From NCBI GenBank assembly GCA_006384855.1, contig VCJN01003024.1, forward strand, positions 88,536-152,535: 64,000 nt of DNA, in the 5' to 3' direction. Each line of letters begins with the position of its first letter. Position 1 is the first letter of the stretch. A program made the translations under genes and the position numbers. Under the pieces are notes generated by a model. The model made no database searches, had not been told where the DNA came from, and saw only the letters and a program-made list of their open reading frames with translations. Below, one piece after another: positions 40,525 through 52,600 of the stretch. This DNA comes from Tetraselmis striata (taxonomy: Eukaryota > Chlorophyta > Chlorodendrophyceae > Chlorodendrales > Chlorodendraceae).

Positions 40525-40848
40525 ATTATTATGATTTTAGTTAAACTATCTACTACTTCAGAAGCAGCACAGCCTAGTCAGCATGATGCTGGTCAGCGGC
40601 GGCAGGTCCACAGTAGTCCATATGGTCGCTTGAAAAATTAGCGACTGATCCTGAGTATGTAGCGAATAAAGCGTATCGGTATCCCGGTACCTGAACTCGC
40701 TACGAGTCTACGACCAGCGCGGCTTAGTGTTGTAGTCGTCGTTAAGTATTTAATTAGTCGCTAACTGAGTGTAGTCAGATACGCTGAGTGGCGGGCAGGC
40801 AGCGGTATCCCATAGTGTGCGGTTCGTACCCAGTACTAAAGTTAGTCC

Positions 40849-40931
40849 TGCCTCTTGTGGCCCGTAGTTGGATTTTCTTCTGGATTTCTGTATGGATTTC
40901 TTGAATTTTGCAGCTAGCACATGTAATCATC
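40849..40931 (+). mobile_element. 83-bp insertion with 13-bp flanking direct repeats in the 5' terminal repeat
   Basis: CTAAAGTTAGTCC occurs at 40836-40848 and 40932-40944 around an insert that ends GCTAGCACATGTAATCAT, a diverged form of the GCTAGCTCATGTAATTAT end of the other short insertions. The other terminal repeat (near 45580-45595) reads straight through this site as CTAATGTTAGTCC, which is the empty site. Confidence 0.7.
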
Positions 40932-41199
40932 CTAAAGTTAGTCCGGGTGCGGCACTACATCTGCCGTTGTCGGACACTTCCCGAAAGTTCCAACTTGCAG
41001 CGCAAGCAAGCAAGCGGGCAGCCGACAGCTCCCGACCTTGCCTAACTCACTCCCTACCAGCTACAAGGCGTAGGAAGCGTGCCATCGCGCTCATTCCATG
41101 TGTTGTAGCGCTTCTCGCATTACAACAAACGCCCTACGCACCGCGTAGGAAGAGAGCAAATTGATTACTGCTCGTCTCGGCACGACGCCCCGACGAGCA

Positions 41200-42170
41200 T
41201 CCATGTCTCAGCATGTCAGGCAACGACGCAGAGGAAGCGGCTGCCGACACCGCAGCCCGTATCGCCGCGTCGTTGGAAGCCGACATTGGGGGCATCCGGA
41301 CTCATCTCGAAGCCCTACGTGTCGACCTCTAGCGGCCTCAAGCGATCCAGCGCAGCGAGATCACCCGTGGTGCGGCCACTGCGCGCTTGTCTAGCCAGCC
41401 AGAGGCGACCCCTCTAGGCGTTTTTGCTGCCCAACCACTGTCCCGCCCAGGTGGACCCAGTGCGGCTGCCGACTCGTTAGCGTGGGAGGAGTGGTCCCAA
41501 CAACCTGTCGCTCCGGGGTTTTCCGTACACCCCGCTCCTAGGCTGCTCGCCGTAGGCCGGACTTTTATGACATTTCTTCCGACGAGACCCGCCGTCTAAT
41601 GACCGAGCGCCGTCATTGGGTCACCCTCGACTAATACCGTTCCCTCATCTACTGCTACGGGCTCCATCTACGATGCCGTGGCCCATGCCGCCCTCGGCGA
41701 GGCGAAAGCGGCGATTGAGGGAGCGGTTGGCCTATGACACCCCTCTCGCGTGGAAGACGTCCGCATCCTTAAGGCAGCGACAACCGCGTACGCCGCCTGC
41801 AACGACCACCGCCGCGACTTCTTAGCACACATGCGCCTAAATACGATGAACGCATGCCGGTACTACGGACGCGCGGGGACAAGACGCTCGCCGAGATTAA
41901 ACGCGCTCGCCTCCTGCGGTCCCGCTATATGCTGGCTACGGTTCGACAGCGGTTGCGGAACTCCGTGAAGATTTTTTGCAACGCCATGCCGAGTGCACGG
42001 TCAATGCCGCTGCAAAAGCAGCCGTCAACCAACGCTATGGTGCGGAGCCCTCGACCCAAACGCCAGCGGCAGCGGAGGCCGCCGCCCCGCCCGACCCGGG
42101 GCCGCATGATGAAGCCCAACCCAGCCGACAAGGGCGTCAAGAAGCACCGGCCCGACGGCTGACAGTGCTG
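41200..42170 (+). pseudogene. gag-like region of the second DIRS-like element
   Basis: Successive frames give Ala/Arg/Glu-rich helical sequence (for example A-A-D-T-A-A-R-I-A-A-S-L-E-A-D around 41240 and K-A-A-T-T-A-Y-A-A-C-N-D-H around 41770). The position before RT suggests a structural protein, but there is no diagnostic motif. Confidence 0.4.
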
Positions 42171-42489
42171 TCCGCCGGCCCGGCTCCCTCCCGCGGGACT
42201 CTCTACCTTCCTGCGCCATCAGGTGCGGCGTCGGTGGCGCGACTGGCGGAAAATCGATTCGAGCGGCCGCGTTTTGCAGTGGATTCGGCACGGAGAGCGT
42301 CGGCCCGTTTCAACGCCGGACCCCCGCGTCATTTCCACCGCGATGTCTCCCTACATAATGCTACTAACGCTCAACTCCGGTGGTGGCACGCGGAATCCCA
42401 GAGTTTAGTGGCGCTAGGCGCCTTGGAACCGAGGCGCATATCGTGCTACGTGTCGCGAGTTTCCCAGTGCCAAAGCCGGGCGAGAACAT

Positions 42490-43037
42490 GTGGTGACTTG
42501 TGATAGACCTGCGCCATCTCAACGACTACCACGCGGTGTTTCGATGAAGCTTGAGACGTTGCGCCGGCTGCGTTACCTTGCGCTGCACACGCGGCGACTG
42601 GGCATTCTCCGTTGGTCTACACGACGGCTACTGCGCCTTGAGGCTCAAGGAGGACGTCCTCGACTAATTTTATGGTGGACATCCGCGGGATTCTCTCGCA
42701 ATTCGCGGCTCTGCCAATGGGGGGTCCCATAGCCCGTATCATTTTTTCACCCTTGTGGGCGCGATGGCGCGCTACTTGCGGCAGCCCGACTCCGCGACTT
42801 ACTACCGGTCGCCAAAGTCGTCGCGCCGCAGGCTGCGCACCCGCAAAGTCGCGAGGGGTCTGTCTACTACCTATCGTTAATATGGACGATTTCCTGTTTC
42901 TTGCGCCGACCGAGGCGCATGTATGCTGCCCTACGTTTGCGTGCGCTGGTAGAGCGCGGGTTGGGGCCGCCCTGGGCTCTCGCGGGACCCACCAGAGCCC
43001 AGCCCGATCTATCCCACACAACGCCTCCATCACATGA
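42490..43037 (+). pseudogene. reverse transcriptase relic of the second DIRS-like element
   Basis: V-I-D-L-R-H-L-N-D-Y near 42500, a L-H-D-G-Y-C-A-L-R-L block near 42620, a P-M-G-G block near 42715, and the catalytic N-M-D-D-F-L-F-L-A-P-T at about 42879. These lie in different frames, so at least three frameshifts have occurred. YMDD has become NMDD. Confidence 0.8.
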
Positions 43038-43627
43038 ACATGGAGTCCATAGTGGAGGCCATACAATTTCTACCCTCCCCCCCCCCCCCCCCCCCCCCAC
43101 GAAACTGCAAAAGTTGGTCTGCCTCGCCGCGCCTCGCGATTTGCTCTACCGAGCGGCCCGCAACAAGCGCTTAGTTTCCGCGCGCCGGCTCGCCTCGTTG
43201 GTGGGCAAGTGCAAGTTCGTGTAATCTGCCATTCCACTGGCGTTGTACTACCTCCGCGAGGCCACACCGTCCTAGCGGGCGCGCCCTCATCGTGGAGCTC
43301 CCAAGTTCAACTGCCGCGTCAGCTACTCGTGCGCGACATGGAGTAGTGCTGGCGCGACGTGCCATCTCGGCACAATGGCGCTCCGATTTTAGGACCTATA
43401 GAGAGTTTAAGACCCCATAAGTGCACACCGACTAAAACCAGTACGGCTAGTAGGAGGCGGTGCTCGGCAGGCGCGCGGAGGCGTGCGGATCCGGTACGAC
43501 GACGACCGCCTCCAACACATCACGTACAACGAACGGAAGGAGGCAAGTTTGGCCATACAATCATGTTTTGCCTCGCCTAGTATGTCGCCAGGTACTACTA
43601 CTGTTGCACGAGGACAACTAGTCGGTT

Positions 43628-43964
43628 GTGCACGTTTTGTCCAATGTGACCACGCGCTCGATGGCAGAACTATGGGAATTGTGGTGTCTCTTGGATATGC
43701 ACGGTGTCCAGTTTCGGGTACAGTACATTCGGTCCGCCGCGAACGCGTGGGCGAATAGGCCGTTACGTGACATTGACGCCTCTGACTACTGGACGGCCAA
43801 TCATCGTAGTTTTCGTGGATTGTTTCTTGGGTCCGATTGATCGCTTCGCGACGATGGAGAACTTCTTTGATCCGCGGTACAATTTCCGCGGGCGTGACCC
43901 TCGTACCGAGGCAGTGGACTCCCTCGTGCAGCCGGACGATGCGTGGCGCGCGGAGATCAACTAG
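43628..43964 (+). pseudogene. RNase H C-terminus and DIRS methyltransferase-like start
   Basis: M-A-E-L-W-E-L-W-C-L-L-D-M-H-G-V-Q, then Y-I-R-S-A-A-N-A-W-A-N-R, equivalent to the S-x-x-N-x-x-A-D-R end of RNase H, and then in another frame R-F-A-T-M-E-N-F-F-D-P-R-Y-N, matching D-R-F-A-S in the other element. Confidence 0.75.
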
Positions 43965-44404
43965 TGCAACTCCGCCCCCCTCCCCCCCCCCCCCCTTGGC
44001 CTTCCCCCCGCCCCGTGGCAGCTCCTACCGAATTTGGTCCTCAGGCTCCGACAGTCGGGCGCCGCGGCCTTGGTGCTCGTGCCGGCATGGCACGGGCGCC
44101 CATGGCTGCAGCAACTCGCCGACATGGCCACCGAGGTGTTGCACTACCCTCCCTCCCGCCATTTGTTCTATCCTAGATAGGCGACGCGGGATACGTGCCG
44201 GCGTCGGGCCGCCGCGCTGGAGCGTGATGCTCTTCCGCCTTCCCTTCCGTGGTTTTTCTACACCGCCCAGTTCGTCGGGCGGGCGTGCCTGATTGCGGCG
44301 GCGGGAGCCTTTGCCGGTGCCGATTGGCACGACAACCCGCTCAACTGGCGCGGCGCGCGGTGGTATAGGCGGTACGATTTATCGTCGAACTTACCGCAAA
44401 CCCC

Positions 44405-45500
44405 TTGGGTAGCAACTATGCGACCCAAACTCCTGCGCCTGCTGGGCAGCGCCGACATTGGGTGCAACGCGGTAGACTTCATGTCCACTGCGCTCAAAAT
44501 CCGCTGTCGATCAGGGCCTACGTATCGGAGATCAAGCACTACTTCGAATTTCGCTCCGCTTCCTGCCGCTTGAGGCAAACGCGGCCACGATCGTCCACTA
44601 CGTCTCATGAGTTGCCGATCGTGGGCGCAGCAAGGCCGCGCGTTTCGGGCCCTAGTTGTCCGCAATCAACGGCTACCTCCACGACCACTTGCGCCAGCCG
44701 GTGGCGCTTAGCCCGCTTGTCAACCAAGCCATTCGCGATTGGAAACTCGCGCAGGTGGTCCTCGCAGCGCCCAAGATCCGGGTGCCGTTGCCGGCCGAAA
44801 TCGCGCACGACTACGCCATGTTGCTTTGGCGGCTCGGCGTCTCTGCGTCGAGCCAGCATACACCATTTCCCTATTCCATTCCCAGTTTTGGTTTCTACCG
44901 CGATTATCTTCATAATGTGCTGTCTCCGGTCGTGTACGAGTATTGGCTGCCTTGCCGCGGATTCGGCGGTGGATTCGCGTTTCCCTACGCTTTACCGCCG
45001 CGTCGACAAGCAACGCATGCGCCCGGCGGTGCATGTGCCCTTGCTGCAGGTCGCGACAGCTTCGCACCCCGTGCCGGCCGACCTGCTCAGGCACTTAATC
45101 CGCCGCATGGCTGTCATGTGCCCGGCTGCTACCCAATTATGGAAGCTGCCCGGCGACGTGCCCGGCTCGTGGATATCGGCCACCATCACCGCTTGGGTGG
45201 TTACGACCTACAAGGCGCTCGGCGCCGCCCCGCCCCCGGGTTTTGCGGACCTCCCACAGCCTTCGCTGCGGGGTGCCCCTGCCTACCACGCGCTGGCTCG
45301 GTGGCTGGGCGGTCGGCAGCGGCGTGGTGCTGGACTACATCATCGACACTCCCGGCATCATCGACACTCCGGGCGGCGGATTCTTTCTTCTCTTGCTTCG
45401 CCCCGCAGAATCTTGCAGCCCGGACGCAGTGACCGCGCGCCTTGCCGCTGCTGTGGACTTCGTGTCATTTGGCAAATGGGACTCGCACTTGTCTAATTGT
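44405..45500 (+). pseudogene. tyrosine-recombinase-like region of the second DIRS-like element
   Basis: After residues matching the methyltransferase tail (L-V-L-V-P-A-W-H-G around 44070) a region with L-S-A-I-N-G-Y-L-H-D-H-L (about 44655) resembles the SAM-like core-binding domain of DIRS recombinases. Downstream frames are shuffled and a clear catalytic R-H-R-Y set cannot be read, so the assignment relies on order and on the core-binding block. Confidence 0.55.
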
Positions 45501-45585
45501 CGTGAAGTACTTAACTGAGTTAAGTCGGGCATGCCGAGTGGCGGCGGGCCCGCAACGGTAGTTTGCGGTTCGTATCAATACTAAT

Positions 45586-45765
45586 GTTAGTCCGGGTGCG
45601 GCACATTTGCCGTCGTCGAGCACTTCTAGAAAGTTCCAACCTGCAACGCAGACGGGCAGCCGACAGCTCCCGACCTTGCCTACCTCACTCCCTACTAGCT
45701 ATATGGCGTAGGAAGCGAGTCATCGCGCTCATCCTCTTTGTTGTAGCGCCTCTCGCACCCGCCCA
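45586..45765 (+). repeat. right terminal repeat of the second DIRS-like element
   Basis: GTTAGTCCGGGTGCGGCAC and about 170 bp further, including GGGCAGCCGACAGCTCCCGA, match 40937-41130 with about 15-20% differences. Confidence 0.8.
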
Positions 45766-45770
45766 ACCCG

Positions 45771-47287
45771 CCATGTTCAACATGTGTTACGTGGTGCCCT
45801 GTGTTGATCGGTCACACGCTCTTTTGGCAAACATGACCCGCACTTATCTAACGACTTGTAGCATTGATCTCCTAGAGTCGTACTGCTTCGATTTGGCTAC
45901 CCGTACCCGTAGCCAGATTCTACCATTCCTTATATGCCTTTTGCAATCCACACCATTAGTACGTACCGGCCCGGGTACTTCTTACACATTTCAGTTTAAA
46001 TAAGCAGTAGAGGGCGGGCGTAAAACGTTTTTTGCTCGTCCATGGCGCCCAAACTCCACTCCTACTGCACGGCATGATGGGCCACCTAAGCAGCCTAGGG
46101 TCAACTTCGGGTGCCAAGGGGTTCGGGGCGGGAATGATCGTCTACGGGATGTATGCCGCGTTGCGATATGGGCGGGTGGGGGCATAAACATGGGAGGTTC
46201 GCGCGCTATTACGGCAAATCAGTTATAGCCACTATTTCCGCTGGTATACGGATCCGCGAGTAGCGTACATAATATATTGCACAATATACTACTGCGCTCG
46301 GCAATGAGAGCAGGTTAGTGACCACCCGGCTTGCATGATGACCACCTCATCTCACACAGGACGACACGAGATAGCGAAGCCTCGAAGCCCACATAAAGCT
46401 CCCAGTTGTACATCACCATGTTATCTAACGTCTCACGCGGCGTGAACAACCATCATGAGCAAAGGCGGGTGGGAAAGGTATGCATCACAGATTATCACAC
46501 CGGTGGCGCGTGCTCAGACGCATCTTGCCCTCCCGATCCGCGCACGCATCGGTCCGTTGGGGCCACCTATAGAGCATACCCTACGCAATTAGGCGGAGCA
46601 GTAGAGCATTGCATACGGACCCATGTAGCTATATAACCCAGGAGATGCGCCGGGTCGTTTGCTCGCGTCGCTGCTACCACGCCATTGGGGGGCGGCTGCG
46701 GGTAAAAAATTTCACGGCGGGTTATTTACACCCAACCATATGAGCAGCGATGACCACATCATCCTGCCGAGACGCAGTGCGTGCCGACCGGTGCGAGTCC
46801 AACCCACGTGTCGACCCACCCGCAGCCATCGGATAGGTCTTGGGAGACCCGCTCAGGGCCATAGCCCGCCTATGTGTAATGTGTAAGCTCTTCGGCGGGA
46901 CCACACGCAAGAAAACGTTACGGTTATTGTTGCTCGTAATTGGCGAGTGGCCATAAACCAAAATCGACATGTACCCGTCCATACATATGGTAGTCGATAT
47001 TGGGCACAAAAACGTGCGGTAGATGAATATGAATTTGAATTCGAATTTGGATATCCGGCGGTGTTCGTCAATCGACCGCGCCGCCCACCATAAAATATAC
47101 ATCGCCGCTCGAAATATGAAGCGCTTAACTACATCAACAACCACTCCAAAGCACACCAAATAACCATTGCAAACCACACCAAACAACACCGACATCAAAC
47201 AAAATCACCCACTGCGGCAAGTAATAACCCATTCGTTTGCTGCACGCTACTATTTATACTTGCGTAGCGCGCGTGTTTTACTATAAT
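45771..47287. other. spacer, no gene recognised
   Basis: AT-richer sequence with only short random frames. Around 47130-47190 it has repeated CACACCAAA and CAACAAC-type motifs complementary to TTTGGTGTGG in the tandem repeat that follows. Confidence 0.45.
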
Positions 47288-47590
47288 ACATTGTATTACG
47301 CGATTGGCCCGGATATTTGTATGACTACTTTACAAATTACATTTGTGGTTTGGTGTGGTATATGGAGCGGTCTACTTGTGTGTTCTTTTGATTGCGGTCG
47401 CTTGAAAACCGGAATAAGCAAACTTTTAATATGAAACATTGTATTACGCGATTGGCCCGGATATTGGTATGACTATTGTAAAAACTACATCTGTGGCTTG
47501 GTGTGGTATGGAGTGGTATACTGGTGTTTTTTTTTGATTGCGGTCGCTTGAAAGCCAGAACAAGCAAAAGTGTCAATTTCAAAATAAATC
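47288..47590. repeat. two-unit tandem duplication of ~150 bp
   Basis: ACATTGTATTACGCGATTGG starts both units (about 47288 and 47437), and TTGATTGCGGTCGCTTGAAA ends both. The units differ at about 20 positions. Confidence 0.85.
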
Positions 47591-47639
47591 TCTCATGGTT
47601 TAATAGGAACCATTAATTTGTCGAGCGGGTGCTAGAGGC

Positions 47640-49283
47640 CTCTTTTGATCCCTCTACGTAATATACGGCACTGACACCAATCCGGTGGTCACCGACTTCC
47701 TAGCAGAGCTCTCGCACAACCCGGACGATCCAGACTCCACGGCAACGGAGGCGGCTACTTTGAGCGAGGATGCAATGGTCAAGGCGCGCAGCATGCTTCA
47801 CCTCCCCACCCGGTTGAAGGGCGAGGGCACCCGCCACATGGCTACCGTCCGTGATGCCGCCTTCATTATAGCTGCATGAACGACATCCTCCCGAGGTTCC
47901 TCACTAGGGACTCCGACACCCCCACCCCCGCCCCTGGTTTCCTTGACCTACAGCTTAAGTACGTGCTTGGCCGAGACAGCTTAAACGCAAATTTTTCCAC
48001 CCGCCAGTACGATCACTTCCTCAACCATGCTCGTGGGTCGGCCAGCTACGCCGCGGCGGTGCGCGAGGCGTGGGGACACCTTCACGCGGCTAGTGTTGGC
48101 CACCTTTGCGATGCGGACGCCCGTGTGATGGAGCGGGAGGCGGAGGTTGCGTCGAGCTCGCAAAATAAGGAGCTCACAACATGATTGGACAAGGCCAACA
48201 ATAACTCTCGTCGGCGCCCAACTGAGGTGGGCACTCTCCATGTCGCATGCATGGAACGGATCTTGCTCGTCAGCTCGACGCGCGTCGTCATGCATGTGGA
48301 CGGTGGCCATCCCCACTGCGCTGCCGATCATGGCTTCGCATATATGACGAGCTGCGGAAGGTCGCTACCGGGTACTTCTTTCCGCCGAGCCCATGCCTAG
48401 CCCCCCTGGCTGCCAGATCATTTTGCCCTCGGCAAAGCACAATGTCAATGTCGACCTACTCTATGGCGACGCGCCCATGAACCAACCGGCACATGCGCGA
48501 ACAACACGATGCTATCGCTAACGCCTTTCGCGATCACCGAGTTCACAATTTGGGCAGCGTTGTTCGCCAGGACGCGGATGACTTGTTCTAGCAAGTAGTG
48601 CCTCTCAACAACACCGTATCCAATAGGGATAAACTCAAGGACATGATGCCGGACGACGCAGAACTCTCCCTCCCGGCCGTCAACGTCGTGATTGGGAGCT
48701 ATGATTCCCGGAGCTTGAAGCGCGCGCTATTGGAGTTCAAGACTATGCGGTACGGTGTTAAGTACACCACGGCGCCATGGGCCACGGCTGTGGATCGGTT
48801 TGATCACTCCCTATTGGGCGACATGCAATGTATGGGGGCTGGCACTGCGAGATGCGGCGTGGCACAACACGGAGCCGGGACACAAGGGCCCACTTCGAGA
48901 CATCATGGAAATTTCCGAGTACACGGGCATGCTTGGTCTTCGGCACTGTGCGTGAGGTGAGCAAGGGCGGGGTGCGTCGCACGGTGCGAGCTGTCGCATG
49001 CTTGGCCGCGGATCGGGGTGCCCTTTCATCACCACGCACCCGGTGAACCACCCAATCTCATCAAGAGGCCTTACTCGCAAGAGATTTCCTCGGCCGGGTC
49101 CCGCTTTAGCTTGGTGGCGGCTCGCGAGCGTGCTCGCTGCCTCATCATACGGCGCAAACGATTTGTCTGCCATCCCGTTGCCGCCGAAGCGGCACAGCTC
49201 ATCCGTGGAGCACCTTCCACACACGTGCTTATGTGGCTCGGTCTCTCAACCGGGCGCAAGTCACTCATCAATCCCGCGGCGTA
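47640..49283 (+). pseudogene. decayed coding region of unknown origin
   Basis: A string of short frames with protein-like composition: T-D-F-L-A-E-L-S-H-N-P-D-D-P-D (47685), N-D-I-L-P-R-F-L-T-R-D (47876), D-K-L-K-D-M-M-P-D-D-A-E-L (48625), H-K-G-P-L-R-D-I-M-E-I-S-E-Y (48890) and V-C-H-P-V-A-A-E-A-A-Q-L-I (49170). Frameshifts and stops separate them and splice signals do not rejoin them. The size and A/L/R-rich helical nature would suit an ORF1/gag relic, but nothing diagnostic is present. Confidence 0.45.
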
Positions 49284-49655
49284 GGTGCGGCTTGCGGGCC
49301 GCTTTTAAGCGGCTTGCTCTTTTAGAACTGCTTTTATTAGCGGTGAATATGTTAATGGTCTTTTTGTAACACGCCAGTACCGTGGTGACAGCAGTATGCG
49401 AGGACGACGGTTGCTCGGCCATTAATTTATAGTAACGACGTGTCGCCCTTAAATGTAGGCTTTTTCCTTCCCCAGTACTTTGCGTGCATTCTCTGGACGC
49501 TCTCCCTGTAACCAAAAAGACAAAACGTGTCGCCGGCGGTATGACGACTTGCATCGTCCTAGCATCGCACGCGGTGGTCGCCGCTTTGCGGTTCGGCTGC
49601 CTGCGGGTTGCACACGCCGGCAGCCACTTACGCGCCGGGCGTAGGTATCCGCGAC

Positions 49656-52600
49656 ATGAAGGCAACTAGCAGGTGCTCCGCGTCGCACTCTACGCTTTTG
49701 AAGCTTGCGGTGGCGGCGGCGGTGGCGCTGGTGGTGGCGCCGAGAGGCATCCCGGCAGACGGTCAACAGCGCAGAACGGGGGAGCGGAGCGCGCGGCATC
49801 GGCATGCGGCCAATGGCAGGGATACAGCGCGGCGGCGGCCGGCCGGTGGCGGCGTCGAAGCAGTGACGGCGGCGCTGCGGCGTGGGGGAATCGTCGCCGC
49901 GGACAGGCTCAGGCGACGCGAGCGGACCGGCACCAGCCCGCGTCGATCACCACATACGCCGACGGGCTACTTGTCGGTTGGTGCCTGAACTACAGCGACT
50001 CAGCGCACACCCCCCAACGTCTCCCCCTCCACAAACCACAAGAGCGTGCGCCATGCATCCACACACACATATGCATGCAGTACGCAGGCCTGTACTGATG
50101 GGAATGCGCATCACGCATCGAGGTCTCACGCACAGGCAATCAGCAGAGCGCAAGCAGCACCCCCGTGTGAGCGGTGTCACGGCATGTGCAGTGTGCTGAG
50201 TCGGTACCTGCACTCTCACTCGCACGGTCGCAGGCACCGGATACGAGCGTGTCAGACCACTGCGCGGTGGTCTTTGCGGGAGAAGAATGCCAGCAGGCGC
50301 CAACCCCGGCCTGCGGCCCACAAACACCGCATGCCCTGACCTCGTCTCATGCCTAGCTAGTAGGGCGTGTATCGCTGCCCCCCCCCCCCCCCCCCGCAGG
50401 TTTCGCCCTCCCCTCCACACACACACACTGACATGCTCTACTCTGCCGCAGGGGCTGCGCATGCCCAACTGTATCCGCGGCGTATTCCGGGGCCAGTTTT
50501 GGGCGCTCAATCAGCAGTTTTACGCTGGCGCTGCCAATCGCACAGGGCGCCTACCCGCGAGGTGCGGAATCGCTGCCCCCATTAATATATGCAACGTCAG
50601 GCTTCCAGAGTAATAGCTGCCTTATGAAATGGGTTCTTGTAGGTGCATCGGCACCCGTAATCAGGTATGCGCCCGTGTCTGGGGGTCGCCGCAGTACTGA
50701 GAAGACTTCGAATTAGAACCCGCGTCGCCAGTCAGAGGCCAGATGCAGCCGACTCTTAGGCTTGCGCATGGTGAAGGTCTTGAATGGGTAGCGCGCAGTC
50801 CCAAGGTGGGTCTTATTTTATGGGTTTTATGTAGTTGCGTGTGCACCCGTGCCAGAGCAGGAGCTATGTTGTGTGGGGTGACGCAGCCAAAGGTGCCGAC
50901 CGCGCTGAGGTGGGCCGCCGGCGCCGCAGGGAGGGATTCCGAGAGATTCCGGGCGCCACGTTCCAGCGGCTGCTGCCGCTGCTGCCGGCGGAGGATGCGT
51001 TCGACAGCGCCGCGCCGCGGAACCGCTGCGCGCTTGTGGGGAGCGACCGCTCGCTGGCGGGAAGGTGCGGCATGCTGACCGATAACTTTCCCTATTAAGA
51101 CTATTCGCGCATCCCCGCCACAACGGGGGCCACCGCGGCAAGTAGATCTCCATGGGTGATGATATAACCTGCCCAGCCCGGGATGATATTCCAGGCTATT
51201 TGTGGGCGGTGTATATACCCCGCAGTCGATGTAGAGGACTGCCTTTTATTTTGGTGATTTCCGATATCGCCTTCTGCTGCTAGCTCATGTAATTAATATA
51301 CCGGACAAACACAAACGGTATAAATTACATTTTTGACCCCCGCCTGCAAGAGGAAAACTATTAAAACTAAGTATTTACTCAGAATATTGCACGAATATAT
51401 TACGAATATTCCGACACAAAGTTGCAACGCATTCCGTTCTGTAAAGACAGTAATTAATTGTACGGCGCCAGTCGAATATAGTCTTCCCTTCTCCGCCGGC
51501 GGGCTGGAAGCATTCATATGCGGCAATCTCACAGCGATCACGATATGGAGCGGGTGTTTCCATGGGTAGCATGCGGGCGCAAGTTGGGCCCGATAGTATA
51601 TCGTCAGCGCCTCGCACCGGTGCGTCTATATCGTAGACGTGCTCGTCTGCTGCCCGCATCGCGAATTCACAAACGGGCGCAAATGCACGCTGAGGACATG
51701 CTGAGCGTTGGCGCAACTCCCTTCCACGTTTCCTCTCTTATCCTCCAGCGCCTTTGGGCAGAGCATCGACGCAGCTGACGTGGTGATGCGCATAAACGGG
51801 GCGCCCACGCGGGGCCACGAGGCGGACGTCGGGGGCCGCACCACGCACCGCTTTGTCAACAACGCCTACGTGGGCTGGCGCGAGGGCGACGAGGTGCTGT
51901 TGTCCAAGTGGAGCGGCAGGGGCGCAGGCAGCCGTGCCCCCCTCCCCCCCCTTCGCCTGCTGGCGGAGTGTAGTCATCAGCGGCCTGGGGCCGCGATTCT
52001 CGTCCCACTGTCAGCGCCGGCCGGCTGTGTATATGAACGGCGCGCCGTAGCAATAACATGTGGCTGTATCACGTGGCTTATATGGGGGCCGACACGGTGT
52101 TAATGATGAAAATAATATGAAGCTGCTCTGCCCGCCAGAGGTCAAATGGATACGAAACTGCAGCGGCGGGAACTATAACGAATGTTCGCACAGGTTGCCT
52201 GCGGGCCCAATCTGAGGCTTATAATGTCAAGGGTTCTTATAGGTGCGCCGGCACCCATACGGAATGGCATCAAGGGCCCCTGGATGGCCAGTAAAAAAAG
52301 GCAGTCCATGTGGGTCACATGTATTAAAGGTTGCACGGCGATGATCCTGCAGGTAGGTACCCAGAAGGATCGCATTTACTCACGGTCAGCAGGCCGGCGG
52401 GCAGGCGGGGAGGGGAGGGAGGTACGGAGTAGGCAGCGCTGCATGATGCTGACACGCCATTGCATCGGGGTCGCGGGTGCCGAAAACATCCAAATGGTTT
52501 CCCACAGTGTAAATTATGTGGAAAGTTGTATTCCGCTCGCGGGGGAGAGGGGTGGGGGGTGATTGTGTGGGGCCTTGTAGCTACGAGCGGGCGTTGAGCG

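Larger units (their letters stand above)
40730..45770 (+). mobile_element. second DIRS-like tyrosine-recombinase retrotransposon, heavily decayed
   Basis: Terminal direct repeats (about 40750-41150 and 45510-45765) enclose, on the plus strand, a gag-like stretch, an RT with N-M-D-D-F-L, an RNase H C-terminus with a R-F-A-T-M-E-N-F-F region, and a tyrosine-recombinase-like region. Every frame is broken by shifts and stops. The domain order matches the element at 1-3685, but the proteins differ enough to be a separate family. A poly-C run (43077-43098) interrupts the RNase H region. Confidence 0.75.
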
